Positions 20,096 to 30,699 of a DNA stretch of 64,000 bases are shown one piece after another. The stretch spans positions 40,350 to 104,349 of the forward strand of contig JAKCPI010016321.1 of the NCBI GenBank assembly GCA_023213315.1. The letters are read 5' to 3'. The translations under genes and the position numbers were made by a program. Origin of the DNA: Euborellia annulipes. Lineage: Eukaryota > Arthropoda > Insecta > Dermaptera > Anisolabididae. Below the pieces are notes generated by a model. It ran no database searches. It saw nothing but the letters and a program-made list of their open reading frames with translations, and was not told where the DNA came from. The first letter of the stretch is position 1, and the number at the start of each line of letters is the position of its first letter.

Positions 20096-20144
20096 TTGCT
20101 CCTGAAGATGGGTTAGTCACCCGAAATATATATATATCGAGATT
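20096..20144 (+). ncRNA. Hammerhead ribozyme motif 8 (+)
   Basis: CTGAAGA (20102-20108), GGGTTAGTCACCC, GAAA, a TA-rich stem III, then C and GAGA. The stem I strand upstream reads TGCTC here instead of TTCTC, leaving three good pairs. Counterpart of motif 5. Confidence 0.65.
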
Positions 20145-20540
20145 AAAGATTCTCCAAAAATAAATTCGTTTTATTTTTTATATCTTAATGTGAAACCTAC
20201 CAAGTATTTTTATCCAATAATTTTAAAAAAATGTTTCACCAAGTACCAACACCAAATTCCTTAAAAACTATAATCAAAACTTTGTGCACACGATGTTTTG
20301 ATGATGTGCCGGTCCGGGTCAAAAATGTTGCCAAAAAATAAAATTTTTATTTCTATTTCATTTAATTCTGAATGCAAATAAAAATCGACCGTTTTACCTG
20401 AATGTAAAATTAAAAATAATATTAATATATCGCTTTTAACTAAAGGAAAAAAATTACCGAGCTACTGCTTGGCTCCACCATGGTAGGTACCTACTATAAA
20501 TAATCACGAATAAATTAAAATATTTTACAAACAAATATTT

Positions 20541-21231
20541 TTTACTTTACCATACAGGGTATGGTCAAGTATTGTAATCGTGCATGAAAAAAGTGTTTTT
20601 TTTCCTTCTTTTTTTCGAAATATCTCAAAAACGGCTGAAACTATTTTGATTAAAAAAATTGAGCGAAACCATGGCATTTCGCTCTACAAAAAAGCTCTAA
20701 TAAGTGAACATCGAAAAAATTATATTTTTCGAGATAATAATTGTTTTGTCAAAATGTCTGTTAGTCTTAGTCTGTGCGTTACCAAATTTTTGTGGACGAG
20801 CTAGCTCAAAAACTAGTGTGAATATCGAAACCAAATTTCACACGTAGTTTTGGTCCATTGAGATTAAGAGCTGATTAGATTTTGGTGCATATCGACCCAA
20901 AATTAAGGGGGGTGGAGGGGGGTTAAAAATTAAAAATCTAGGCCATTTGAGCAAACTCAACCAAATTTTGTATACATAATCAGTGGACCCCCAGAAGTCT
21001 AAAAATGCAAAAACTAACCGCCCAAAATGGGGGGGGGGGGGTGTAGGGTCAAAAAATGAAAATCTTGGCCCATTTACCAAACTCAACCAAATTTTGTATA
21101 CATAATCAGTGGGACCCCAGAAGTATAAAAATGCAAAAACTAACCCCCTCCCCCTACATGATTATAAATAATTTTAGGGGCCAGGTTGTATGGTAAAGTC
21201 AAGTGGATGGCCACATCAGAACACGTCAGCT
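20541..21231 (-). mobile_element. Repeat family ending ACTTTACCATACA, copy 3 (inverted)
   Basis: It begins TTACTTTACCATACAGGG and ends GGCCACATCAGAACACGTCA. Mirror of 15763-16446 in the right arm of palindrome I. Confidence 0.7.
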
Positions 21232-22580
21232 TTTTTGTCTTTTTGATTGAGGGGTTCAGATAAAGAATTAAAAAATACCTCAACTGCGAGTAAAAACCGA
21301 AACGTCATAAATCCAATATAGAATGGTTATTCCTCAAGTATTTGATGAGAATCAATCGCTATTTTTGGTTTAAAGTCGATTCCTCTATGTCTTCTGCAAA
21401 GGTAAGAGATAAGAAAACAACGCAGTTGCTATGGTTACTTATAAAATTTCCTCCCAAATTTTTACCATTTCACAGAGAGAAGCCTATCCATTCTTATTTA
21501 AGCAAGGCTAAATGAGCTATATTAAAAGGTTCAAATGAATAAATTTTAAAGAATTTAAAAAATTAAAAAAGTACTCTCTTACTCTAGAGTAAAGTACTTT
21601 AAAATATAATTTTACTAAAAACTTTATTTAACCTTTTTTGTGGTCCCCAAGGTACTTAATTAGGATATTAAATTTCATCAAAATTGGTTAAGTCATTTTC
21701 AAGATATTTAGAAAAAACTAAAAAAGTACTGAAATAAAGTACTAATGTTTGTGGGCCGATATGTACCAAAAACTAATCAGCGCTTCATTTTGTTAAAAGA
21801 ATGGTAGGTTTTCAATTTCATTTCAATCGGTGCAACGGTGTGGAAAAAATCGTGGGCCAAAAAAACGATAACATACATCCATCAACATCCATCCATCCGC
21901 ACGCACTAAATGAAAAAATGGCACTTTTTGGCCTCTCGACGAGACCCCATGTAATTTTTGGCAAAACCGTCACGTGCTAAAATTCAACCTAATTGAATAC
22001 TACAATTTGTGACTTTAATTGAGTCCATGGGTTCCGTAGTCTTTACCTGAGGACCCTTTGAAGCCACGCTTGCCCCGAGAGCGATTACAATACTTTACCC
22101 ATGCTTTGCATTGGATAAAGTAAAAATAATTTCAAGTTTGCTTGTAAAAAATAAAAATAGATATTCAGGAAACTTTTTTTATAATAAACATGTCACTCTC
22201 ACTCTCATCTCATAAAAGTACATTTTATTTATTTTACCTCGCTCTTCCAAAAAGTAGGCCAGGCAAACTTTTTAAGACTGATCGAACATGCAATACTCAA
22301 GAAACCACTGTCCTTCAGAATATTCATCTATCTATATTCCAGCAGATGTTTATCAAATAGCCAATCACCGCCGAATATTGACCGCCCCATCGTTGTTTAA
22401 TTTCATTAAAACAAAGAAATTGAATATCATCAGCAATAATTCAAATAAAGTATCACCATTACATTAAAGAATTAAAATTTTCCTAATCTTATTAGCTTAT
22501 ACCTATCACCTAATAATAATCTAGTTCAACTACTAGTTTAAAAAGAAATGCTTTCTTAATGATATATGATCAAGAGCACT
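21232..22580. repeat. Right-arm spacer, mirror of 14416-15762
   Basis: Contains the TGAGGACCCTTTGAAGCCAC and GCTTGCCCCGAGAGCG blocks and the GTACTTTAAAATATAATTTT block in inverted order. No coding evidence. Confidence 0.55.
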
Positions 22581-22867
22581 TAATTTTTAACCGACTTCAA
22601 AAAAGAAGGAGGTTCTCAATTCGACTGAATTTTTTTTGTCTATGTTACCTCGATATCTTCGCCAATTGTGAACCGATTTAGATGATTTTTTTGCATAGGG
22701 TTCAGTCTAGTTTCCGATTGGTCGCGGTTTTTTTTTTCATTGGACCTTTTTTGATATGTTTGTCCAGGCATAACTTCTTTGTTTAATGAACAGATTTTAA
22801 TGATTCTTTTTTTGAAGGAGACAATAAAAGAGTGTGTCTTCTGCTGGAATTATAAATTTTATTTATT

Positions 22868-22918
22868 TATAACGAGACTATAGTTTCAAGGGCTTTGCCC
22901 TCTTCATCAGACTATTAC
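22868..22918 (-). ncRNA. Hammerhead ribozyme motif 9 (-)
   Basis: The minus strand has CTGATGA (22910-22904), AGGGC/GCCCT stem II with AAA loop, GAAAC, TATA, GTC. One stem II pair is lost (C to T), but the core is intact. Confidence 0.65.
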
Positions 22919-22989
22919 AATGGATTCACAGGAATTAATTTATGAAAATATATAATAAATTCATAAATTAATTCCTGTGAATCCATTGT

Positions 22990-23036
22990 AATAGAAGTGA
23001 TGAAGAGGGCGAAGCCCTCGGAAACTGCCAATCTCG
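22990..23036 (+). ncRNA. Hammerhead motif 10 (+), degenerate
   Basis: CTGATGA has become GTGATGA, an extra G precedes GAAAC, and the stem III loop is TGCCAA with ATC instead of GTC. Stem II GAGGGC/GCCCTC survives. It is unlikely to cleave as written. Confidence 0.5.
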
Positions 23037-23718
23037 TTATAAATAAATAAAATTTATAATTCCAGCAGAAGACACTCTTTTTATTGTCTCCTTCAATATA
23101 TAAAAATTCTGCTACTCTCGGCAAAAAAAACTTTCAATTTGATTCTTTTTTTATTGGAAAGGGGATACTTATGGGGTGGTACCATATTAATTTGGTCAAG
23201 TTCTGATGATAATGATCAATGACAAATTAACGTAAATTTCCAATTCTTATGACCGAATAATCGAAATTATAATAAAATAAAAAATTTTATAAAAAAAAAT
23301 CTTAAAACATTCATTTAAAACCCGCAAACGTTTCGAGGAGAATTTCTATATTTATGAATTGAATTTTATTATCATTTTCTGATGATTGGATGGATTGTGG
23401 AGAAAACCAATCGACTTGATTGGGGAATAATGGAATTGAAATAATTATCGGAAAAGTATAGGTTTTTTATCTAATTAGATTTTTCCTCTTATTAAAAAAC
23501 AAGGACTAAAGATGAAAAAAACAAATCTTTTCAGAAATGGCAACTTTCACAGCTAGAATGTGACCGAGTTGCATTTACCAAGTCGCGAAACTCATGCAAA
23601 AAAATCATCTCTGAGGCAAAGAAATCATTCGACCAGAGGATACTTCTGACCGTCTGCATCTTGCCCCAATGGAAAACGGGCTCTTTTCTCGTTACACAGC
23701 AATAAATAGAAATTTCAA

Positions 23719-25257
23719 GTGTCCCCCTCACTTCCGCCCCTCTTTCACCCAAATGGTTCAGTAGCCACGACCCCCGCTGAAAAAGCCGAATCACTAGCAT
23801 CCTATTTCGCAACTAACTCCACTTTAGATGACAAAGGGCTTAACCCGCCCACTTATACCCCCCAAACCAACCTCATGGGCAAAATAATTTTCAGGCCCCA
23901 AATAATCATAAAAGCCATTAATAAATTAAATTCCAAATCCGCCGCAGGCCCCGATAACATCCCACCAATTCTCATTAAAAAATGCGCCCCTGAACTTGCC
24001 CCTATCTTATCCAAGCTATTCCAACTCTCTTACGAGTCGGGCATATTCCCCAAAAGCTGGAAAATAGCCAGAGTAACACCTATTCCTAAAAAAGGAGACA
24101 CATCACAAATCTCTAATTACAGGCCTATCTCGATCACCTCTGTTCTTTCCAAATTAATGGAATTAGTCATAAACCAACACGTCCTTCATCACTTAGAAAA
24201 CAATAAATTAATTCACGATAGGCAATATGGATTCAGACAAAATCGTTCCACAGGCGACATCTTAACCTATGTCACCCACACCTTGAACAATACTCTAGAG
24301 GCCGGAAAAGAAACCCTCGCTGTAGCCCTTGATATCTCCAAAGCTTTTGACCAGGTTTGGCACAAAAATCTTCTTGCCAAACTACCAGCCTTTGGATTCA
24401 CACCAACACTTCGCAAATGGATTGAAAGCTTTCTGACAAACCGAAGTATAAAAGTTGTGGTGGATGGAACATCTTCTGAATCGTTCTCCACAAACTCTGG
24501 TGTTCCCCAAGGCTCTGTAATCTCCTCCACACTCTTCCTTATTTATATAAACGACCTTATTGATCAAACGGCAAACCCCACTCATTGTTACGCCGACGAT
24601 AGCACTCTACACGGCAAACCCTCTCTCCCGAATAATCGAATCAATATTGCCTCCTCAATTACTCTCGACCTAGACAAACTGAATAAATGGGGCTCTCAAA
24701 ATTTAGTTAACTTCAATTCAAACAAGACTCAATGTTGTCTAATTTCTAGGCGCGAAAATAGAGATTTCCCTGATATTCACTTCGATTCGAATACCCTGAA
24801 AATGTGTGACAGCCTATCCATGTTGGGCGTCTCTGTCGCATCTGACCTGTCTTGGAATGAACACATCTCCTCTGTGGCGAAATCTGCAGCAAGGAAGATT
24901 GGCTTCTTATTCAGGTCCAAGCGATTTTACAAACCCCCACAACTTCTCACCATCTACAAGGCCCAAATCCGCCCCTGTCTCGAATACGGCTCTCATCTGT
25001 GGAGAGGAGCCTCAAAATATTCTCTTGCTACCCTTGATGCAATTCAGAAACGAGCCGTCAGGCTAATTGACGATTCTACCCTCACCGACTCCCTCGACTC
25101 GCTGGCTCATCGAAGAGATGTCTCCGCCCTTTCCCTTTTCTATAGATACTATCACGGCAGGTGCTCTGATGAGATAAAATCAATAATTCCCCCAAAGCAT
25201 GCTTTGCACGCAGCACACGTTTTGCCGACTCCCAACACTCTTTCGCGGTCAAATTAG
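23719..25257 (+). pseudogene. Reverse transcriptase of a jockey/CR1-type LINE (partial ORF2)
   Basis: 512 residues open from a GTG that is only the frame limit, not a true start. RT motifs in order: AGPDNIP (76-82), NYRPIS (133-138), QYGFRQNRST (169-178), LDISKAFD (204-211), GVPQGSVISS (261-270), and the catalytic YADD (291-294). The thumb and C-terminal region follow, with SLDSLAHRRD near 470. A frameshift near 25250 ends the frame; the natural tail continues in another frame through MTSRNWNSLPASIF to a stop at 25410-25412, the WNSLP motif being common in CR1/jockey-clade ORF2. The enzyme would copy its own RNA at a nicked target. The upstream endonuclease is missing, so this copy is dead on arrival. 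Confidence 0.9.
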
Positions 25258-25477
25258 AAAAGTGCCGGACCACTTCATTCGCGAATTCATATATCCCCAT
25301 GACTTCAAGGAACTGGAACTCTCTCCCAGCCTCTATCTTTCCCAGCACCTATGATCTTCAAACCTTCAAAACCAGGGTGCATAGACACCTACGTCTACAC
25401 CCTCTCACTTAAACAACTTTCCCTTCTCTTCGGTAATGCAAGGGTCTTTCGAGATCCATAGGGGCTACATCTTTACT

Positions 25478-25848
25478 TTTTTTTTTTTTTTTTTTTTTAA
25501 TGATATTGATGTGAGAAGGAGATACACCAGAAGGTGGATCCCCTAAAGGCCTGTATGGGCTGGCCCCTCCATCGTGAAAAGAACAGAGCAGAAGGAAAAG
25601 AAGCCGGGATCACGAGCCAATCTCAGAAACTTAGATACAATTCAATATCCAATTTACTAAGGTTTTAGGGGCTTCGAGCAGTGGTAAATTCTCCGCGCGA
25701 TAAATTCGGTTAAATTTATCTCCCACTTAATTTTTATTACCAGACCCTATACTTACAGAAAAAATGTCTGGGTATAGCCGGGAATCGAACCCGAGACCTC
25801 CGGGTTGCCAGTCAGTTACTCTGACCATTACACCACGGACCATTACTG
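25478..25848 (-). mobile_element. tRNA-derived SINE, nearly complete
   Basis: On the minus strand the head (about 25848-25775) has an A box (TGGTGTAATGGTCAGAG) and a B box (GGGTTCGATTCCCGG). A ~250 bp body follows, with ACGATGGAGGGGCCAGCCC and TTAGGGGATCCACC, and then an A tail (poly-T on +, 25478-25499). It is inserted in the LINE tail; the flanks TTTACT and ATTACT may be target duplications. The inverted LINE copy at about 62755 lacks it: CTTTACTGGTGCACC reads straight through there on the minus strand. The acceptor stem does not pair, so this is not a tRNA gene. Confidence 0.8.
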
Positions 25849-25890
25849 GTGCACCCCTTCTTGCATTCGATCGCATTAAAAAAAAAAACA

Positions 25891-26388
25891 AAAAAAAAAA
25901 ACGAGAGCAAAGGACAACCTCTTTGTTTCTCTTTATGAATGTTCTTAAATAATTGAAAATATAAGCCAACAGCCTCGACATGTTTAAGATATCCGACCCG
26001 TTATTTAAACAAAATGTACTAATTGGTTTTTATATGAATTACACTATCCAAGGATGGTTGGCAGTTTCATAAACTAGAATGCATGCAAGTTTCAGAGTAA
26101 AAGTAGTTTTCTAGTCTCTCCAAATAGGGTTATAACCTTGCTACTTAATAAAAGCAAAATTATTAATACTGCTAACTTTTGCAAAACAACAAAAAACTTA
26201 TGTTTTTTTATTTGTTTAATTGTATTTACAATGATTGTGATCAATAAAGAAAAAATAACTAGAAAAGTTCTTACGCACAGACATTTTGGTGAAATTTGGC
26301 TGATAGGTGAAAAGGGACTATTTAAGAGAAATGTTATTTTTATTTAATTGAAAAGTTTCAAAAATCAACCTCTAAATAGATGAAAAAA
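25891..26388. other. Left-side segment outside the mirrored region
   Basis: About 500 bp of AT-rich sequence with no counterpart in the mirrored position, where 61858-62700 is different. No gene recognised. Confidence 0.55.
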
Positions 26389-26457
26389 ATACTATATATA
26401 TTTGTCTAGATTAATTTGTAACAACGCTTAGAGAAATTTCTCTAAAAAAATTACGCT

Positions 26458-26530
26458 CTTGCCTAGAATCGAACCGACGAACTCTTGAACTATGGGCATT
26501 AGCTCTAGCGATTACACCATTGCAACATTA
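26458..26530 (-). repeat. tRNA-like SINE head, family B, copy 1
   Basis: The minus strand has an A-box-like TGGTGTAATCGCTAGAGCT and a B box CGGTTCGATTCTAGGC, with GAGTTCGTC between them. The 3' side continues into GAAATTTCTCTAAGCGTTGT and the common terminus CTAGACAAATATATA. Other copies: 34198-34272 (-), 53818-53891 (+), 61713-61787 (+). Confidence 0.65.
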
Positions 26531-26975
26531 ATATTTGTATCTTGATTTCTGTTACTAAAACTAGATATTTTTGATTTGGACTTTGTGTCGAGATAATATT
26601 GTATTCATTTGAACTCGAATGAAAATGAAAAAACACCAATAGATTTTAAATTAAGAAACATTAAATATATATTAATTAACGAGGCAAATTTGAAATATAA
26701 TTGTCAGCGCGGATTTTAAACTGATGGCTCCAATCGATTTTCATTAACCAGGCAAATTTGAAATTCTAATTTCTAATTTGGACTCGAATTTTGAAATGAA
26801 AGACTCCAATTCATTTTAAATTAAGAAACATTAAATATATTGATCATTATTCCCCTCCCCCCCCCCTCGCCACTCAAAAGTTAAAGAGGCGAAACTTTTA
26901 AGAGACGATGTATTTTCGGTAGTTTACCGGTATACATTTGGAGTGTGGTTTTTTAAGAGGAATAAAATTTTTGGA

Positions 26976-27008
26976 CCGAGACGCTGCCCGCCAGGGCACC
27001 AGCCCGGA
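26976..27008 (+). repeat. GC-rich module, truncated copy 2
   Basis: ACCGAGACGCTGCCCGCCAG, then GGCACCAGCCCGGA, cut off at ATATCC. The preceding AAGAGGAATAAAATTTTTGG flank is the same as in the other copies. Confidence 0.7.
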
Positions 27009-27275
27009 TATCCAATTATCCCTTTATTATCCAATACAAAAATACAACAAATGTTTTACAATTACAAAAAAACTTCGACCTCGAGGCCCGAAAGCCTCAC
27101 CATCGAATGTCCATTATTTTTAATTTATTACATATTTTTCTCACTCCTTATTTTGGTAAGGGAAAAAATTGATAAAAAAACCCCATATACTTTTTATTTT
27201 TAACATAAAAAAAAACAAAAAACAAAACAAAATGAATGATGATGAAATGAAGAGCACTAAATGAGAAATGAAGTG

Positions 27276-27510
27276 TCACATCCGGTATAGTTCGTTAATT
27301 AGAGGGTTGAGACTTGATTGCGCATTATTTTCGAATTTTTTAACACTATTTTCTAGGTTTTCTTTTAGAGAAGTCATGTTTAGTCCGATTCTTATTATAT
27401 GGTTGTTGATTCCAGGTGGAGGAATGGTCATTTTCCTTAATGTTTTTGACTGGACCCTTTCCAAATCGTTGAAAGTGTTTTTAACCTGTAAACTCCTGAT
27501 GATGGACTAA
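27276..27510 (-). CDS. Small frame of about 78 codons beside a hammerhead, unknown (possible PLE-associated)
   Basis: The minus-strand frame follows a TAG just after the ribozyme core: SIIRSLQVKNTFNDLERVQ, then KTLRKMTIPPPGINN, IIRIGLNMTSLKENLEN, and a lysine/asparagine-rich helix ending INELYRM. The identical peptide is encoded on + at 60640-60868. A helix-prone short protein next to a PLE-type ribozyme suggests a remnant of a PLE leader frame. No domain is recognised, and the identity of the two copies follows from the palindrome. Confidence 0.35.
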
Positions 27511-27536
27511 TAATCCGAAATATATTGAGTTTGTAT
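27488..27536 (+). ncRNA. Hammerhead ribozyme motif 11 (+)
   Basis: Best example in the window. AAACTC (27490-27495) forms stem I with GAGTTT (27527-27532). CTGATGA is at 27496-27502, stem II is GGA/TCC around CTAATAA, GAAA is at 27517-27520, a tiny stem III is formed by TATAT, and cleavage is expected after the T at 27526. It fits the known PLE hammerhead style with a minimal stem III. Confidence 0.8.
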
Positions 27537-27685
27537 AAACCTCTTTGAGTTTTATTTCATTCACTGTGAAACTACACACCCTTTACTTTATTAATTAATA
27601 TCATGTGTATAAATTTGAATGATGGATGACGGGTGATGCCCTAGGGGAGTGTTTTGTGAACTGGCTGAGCTGAGCTCGCCAGCCA

Positions 27686-27905
27686 GTGAGTTGATTGTTT
27701 ACTGCGCTAGCAGATTGATTTTGATTATAGTTGAAGTGAGTTGATGGTTTACTGCGCTAGCAGATTGATTTTGATTATAGTTGAAGTGAGTTGATGGTTT
27801 ACTGCGCTAGCAGATTGATTTTGATAGATTTGAGTTGAGTTGATGATTTGTCTCGTAGATTGAATATTGATAGATGTGAGTTGAGTTGATGACTGCGCCA
27901 GCATT
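27686..27905 (+). repeat. 50-bp tandem repeat
   Basis: About four units of period ~50: GTGAGTTGATGGTTTACTGC then GCTAGCAGATTGATTTTGAT then TATAGTTGAA. The first copies are nearly identical and the later ones degenerate. Each carries the palindromic core CTGCGCTAGCAG. Mirrored at about 60236-60453. Confidence 0.85.
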
Positions 27906-27999
27906 ATTGAGAAATTGAGAATTGTGGATTGGTTAAAAATTAATCTTAACCTTTTATTGAATTTGGAGAAGAAACCAAACTTGAACCATATTATATCAT

Positions 28000-29488
28000 C
28001 GGAGAAAAAACCCTAGTGAACCGAATAGCCACAAAGAAGTCTGCATTCGACCACGCCATCGCCATTTGTATAATATCTCATTTTCGTATGTACAAAATCA
28101 GCATTATTTTCTCTCATTAAAACCATTGTTAATATTCATATCACAAATCTTTGCCTTTTATTTATTGAAGAAGAAGAAATACACCTTCCTTTTATTCTTA
28201 ATTTAAGATATACAGTCCACACCCTTAATTAAACCCGGATCTTCAAGCCAGAGCTTTCCAGCCCAGCAAGAAGATTATTTTGGAATTTATCCTTAGTTCA
28301 TTCTCATATGATCAGGAAATTTCAAAATTATACATCATGTTTCACCTAAAAACCTACACCACTTTCCCTAAGTAAAAAAAGTTTCATCTTAATTGGACAA
28401 CGGTAACCCGTTGCCTATCTTTTGACGATCGATTGTGGCTAAACAACTAAACTGATTTCAGCTTTAAGTAGTTATTCGACGCAAAAATTTTGTGCTCATT
28501 ATTTTGCAAGATTAAAATTTTCTGTTGGAAGCATGGTTTTTGAGTTATAAGCTAAAATCTGAAAAATAGTTCGTGGTTTTTAGACCCTCTTATTTGGCAT
28601 ACCTAATATCGATAAAAATTAGTTACAGCTTGTGCATATTTATTGGCCAGCGTGGCATTTTTTTTCGGTCTATATTCGGGCGAAAAAAAAACCAAACTTA
28701 AATAAATATTATTGCAAAATTGAAAAACTTGAATTTTCATTTATAACTGATTGGTCAAAAATATCACGAATTTCCCCGTGGGTGTGAACCACTCATGTAA
28801 GATAAATACTACGGATATTTGAAAAAATCCGACTTCACCCAAAAAAAGAAATCAATATTGAACTGTTTTATAATTTATAAAATCCAAGTCTTATTTAATT
28901 TCTCTGACAAATTGAATTTTTTCGGAATTGGAAACCAATTGAATTGCTTTGTTTATTTTTTTGGCCACCCCCTGGTTTTTCTAATCTACCTAGTCAAACA
29001 AGAAATCATAATAATAATGTTAAAACATGAAATATCTCTAACCGCTACAATAGACAGAAATTATTTGATACTCACGGGTGCCATTAATCTATGGCTCCCT
29101 TTGCTAGAAATACTATATAAAAATGCAAGGGAAGAAATACCAAGTTCATTTTTCATTCGGAGAGCTCTAAATTTACTCTTTTAACAAAAGGAAACCTGAC
29201 TACTAAAACCGAGATTAAGTTTATCAGTGGGGAGAGATCCTCGAGAGCAAATCCCTTGACAAATATGTAATTCTGTTTGTAAATGGTAGAAAAGAAATTG
29301 AGAGACGACACATTATTATTAGCATGTACTTTGTACTGAAATTAAAAAAAAAAAAAGAAAGAAAAGGATTTCTTTGTTTGATTTTAATCTGGTCCATGGT
29401 TTTGTGTTCTTATAATATCTACTATATATATATTCAAGTAGATTAATTATTACCCAGTAGATTCAAGAAATGAATGTCATACTGCGAT
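28000..29488. other. Left-arm stretch without recognised gene
   Basis: Contains CAAAGAAGTCTGCATTCGAC, an A/T-rich middle, and a 121-codon frame (28819-29184) rich in leucine, isoleucine and lysine that resembles no family I know. The mirrored frame is shorter. Probably non-coding repeat DNA. Confidence 0.4.
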
Positions 29489-30664
29489 TTTTTATCTTGA
29501 GACAGTCTTATAACTCAAAAACAGTGTATTATATGAAAAAAAGTTTATGTATATCGAGGGGGAAACTAAACTAGGCATTGTTTGTCGACGTAGAACAAGC
29601 TTTCCAAGGAGCATTTCATGGTCAACTTCTGTTTTTTTAAATGGAAACCTATATTTTTCTTTACATTGCCTAAATCTACAAAAAAAATCTGAACAACTTT
29701 CATTAGAACTATTTTTTTATACGACATCAAATAAACAAAATATTAAATCAATTAGATCTCAAAAAAAATTCATAATAATTATTTTTAACAATCATTCAAC
29801 TTAATTATCAAATAATAATGATCAAATATTTAATTATTAAATAAATAATTTAATAATAATTAATAATTTAATAATTTTCCGACTATGTTCTGTGACATTC
29901 CAGAGTGTATCGCAAGTCTTCTGGATGAATTCCAGTTCCAATTTCCTTATTTTTTTAACAGATTTACAACACGATAAAATGAAGCTTGTGAGGGTGTATT
30001 CCTATCAGGAAAACGCTCGGCATCCATTTCAATGGCAGCCCCATAACACTTCTTCCACATTCACCATAAATTAAGACCATTTCAATTCTGTCTTCAAAAA
30101 AATACTCCATTTTTATTATGGTAATACAATATAGTAACTATCTACTGGATTGACACGAGAAATAAACTTTTTTAAACTCAAGAATTTTAAGTAGTTCTAT
30201 TAAGTAGAAAATAATCTCTTAAATCTGAGTATAACGAAGTTTTAATATCATTATAAACACTTATTTTCATTGTTGTGACTTTTCAATTTAATAATTATTT
30301 ATTTAATAATTAATTATTTAATCATTATTATTTGATAATTAAGTTAAATAATTGTTAAAAATAATTATTAAGATTTTTTTGAGATCTAATTGATTCATGT
30401 ATTTTGTTTATTTGATGTCGTATAAAAAAATAGTTCTTATGAAAGTTGTTCAGTTTTTTTTGTAGATTAAGTAGACGTAAAGAAAAATATAGGGTTCCAT
30501 TTAAAAAACAGAACTTGACCTTGAAATACCCTTGAAAGCTTGTTCTAGGTCGACAAACAATAGCGTAGTTTAGTTTCCCCCTCGATATAAATAAACTTTT
30601 ATTTGAAACTTTTTTCCATATAATGCACTGTTTTTGAGTTATAAGACTGTCTCAAGATAAAAAA
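29489..30664. mobile_element. Foldback element with ~390 bp arms
   Basis: The left arm (29489 to about 29880) includes TATCTTGAGACAGTCTTATA, TATCGAGGGGGAAACTAAAC, GTTTGTCGACGTAGAACAAG and TACGACATCAAATAAACAAA. The right arm (about 30275-30664) is the inverted match. A central ~390 bp holds GGATGAATTCCAG and other non-repetitive sequence. Mirrored at about 57433-58631. No transposase. Confidence 0.75.
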
Positions 30665-30699
30665 CTCACCCTTTACAGATGTGTATTTTTATTTCTTTT

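Larger units (their letters stand above)
19665..20250. mobile_element. PLE-type foldback unit with hammerheads, copy B2
   Basis: Mirror of 16725-17330. Arms about 19665-19890 and about 19985-20235, with the GTGGCCTTTTGAGAAATG centre. At 20232 the sequence reads ATGTTTCACCAAGTACCAAC, translating MFHQVPTPNSLK, like the N-terminus of the PLE frame at 41404. Confidence 0.65.
22820..23095. mobile_element. Foldback unit with head-to-head hammerheads, copy B1
   Basis: Mirror of 13880-14165, with the same outer CTTCTGCTGGAATTATAAAT block on both sides. The right half carries more changes than the left. Confidence 0.65.
19066..23515 (-). repeat. Palindrome I, right arm
   Basis: Inverted counterpart of 13498-17894, ending at CAAGGACTAAAG. 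Contents in mirrored order: CAP-Gly exon, PLE-type foldback with hammerheads, Helitron end, ACTTTACC family element, the GCGCTTCATTTTG block, and the second hammerhead foldback. Confidence 0.9.
23530..25890 (+). mobile_element. Jockey/CR1-type non-LTR retrotransposon, 5'-truncated, with a nested SINE
   Basis: Coding-like sequence starts near 23530 with a frame reading KWQLSQLECDRVAFTKSR, typical of the linker before the reverse transcriptase, broken before 23719. The RT frame follows. The 3' region ends in CTGGTGCACCCCTTCTTGCA and an A-rich tail (about 25838-25890). A SINE in the opposite orientation (25478-25848) sits inside the 3' untranslated region. The endonuclease domain is absent. Confidence 0.85.

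Noticed and set aside
25775..25848. Possible functional tRNA gene
   Set aside because: The A and B boxes are good, but the acceptor stem ends do not pair and the unit continues into a SINE body with a poly-A tail.
27686..27905. CRISPR-like array
   Set aside because: The repeats are directly contiguous 50-bp units without unique spacers, and the context is eukaryotic.
28819..29184. 121-codon Leu/Ile-rich frame that could be a membrane protein
   Set aside because: AT-rich DNA gives such hydrophobic frames by chance. The mirrored copy is shorter and no motif is recognised.
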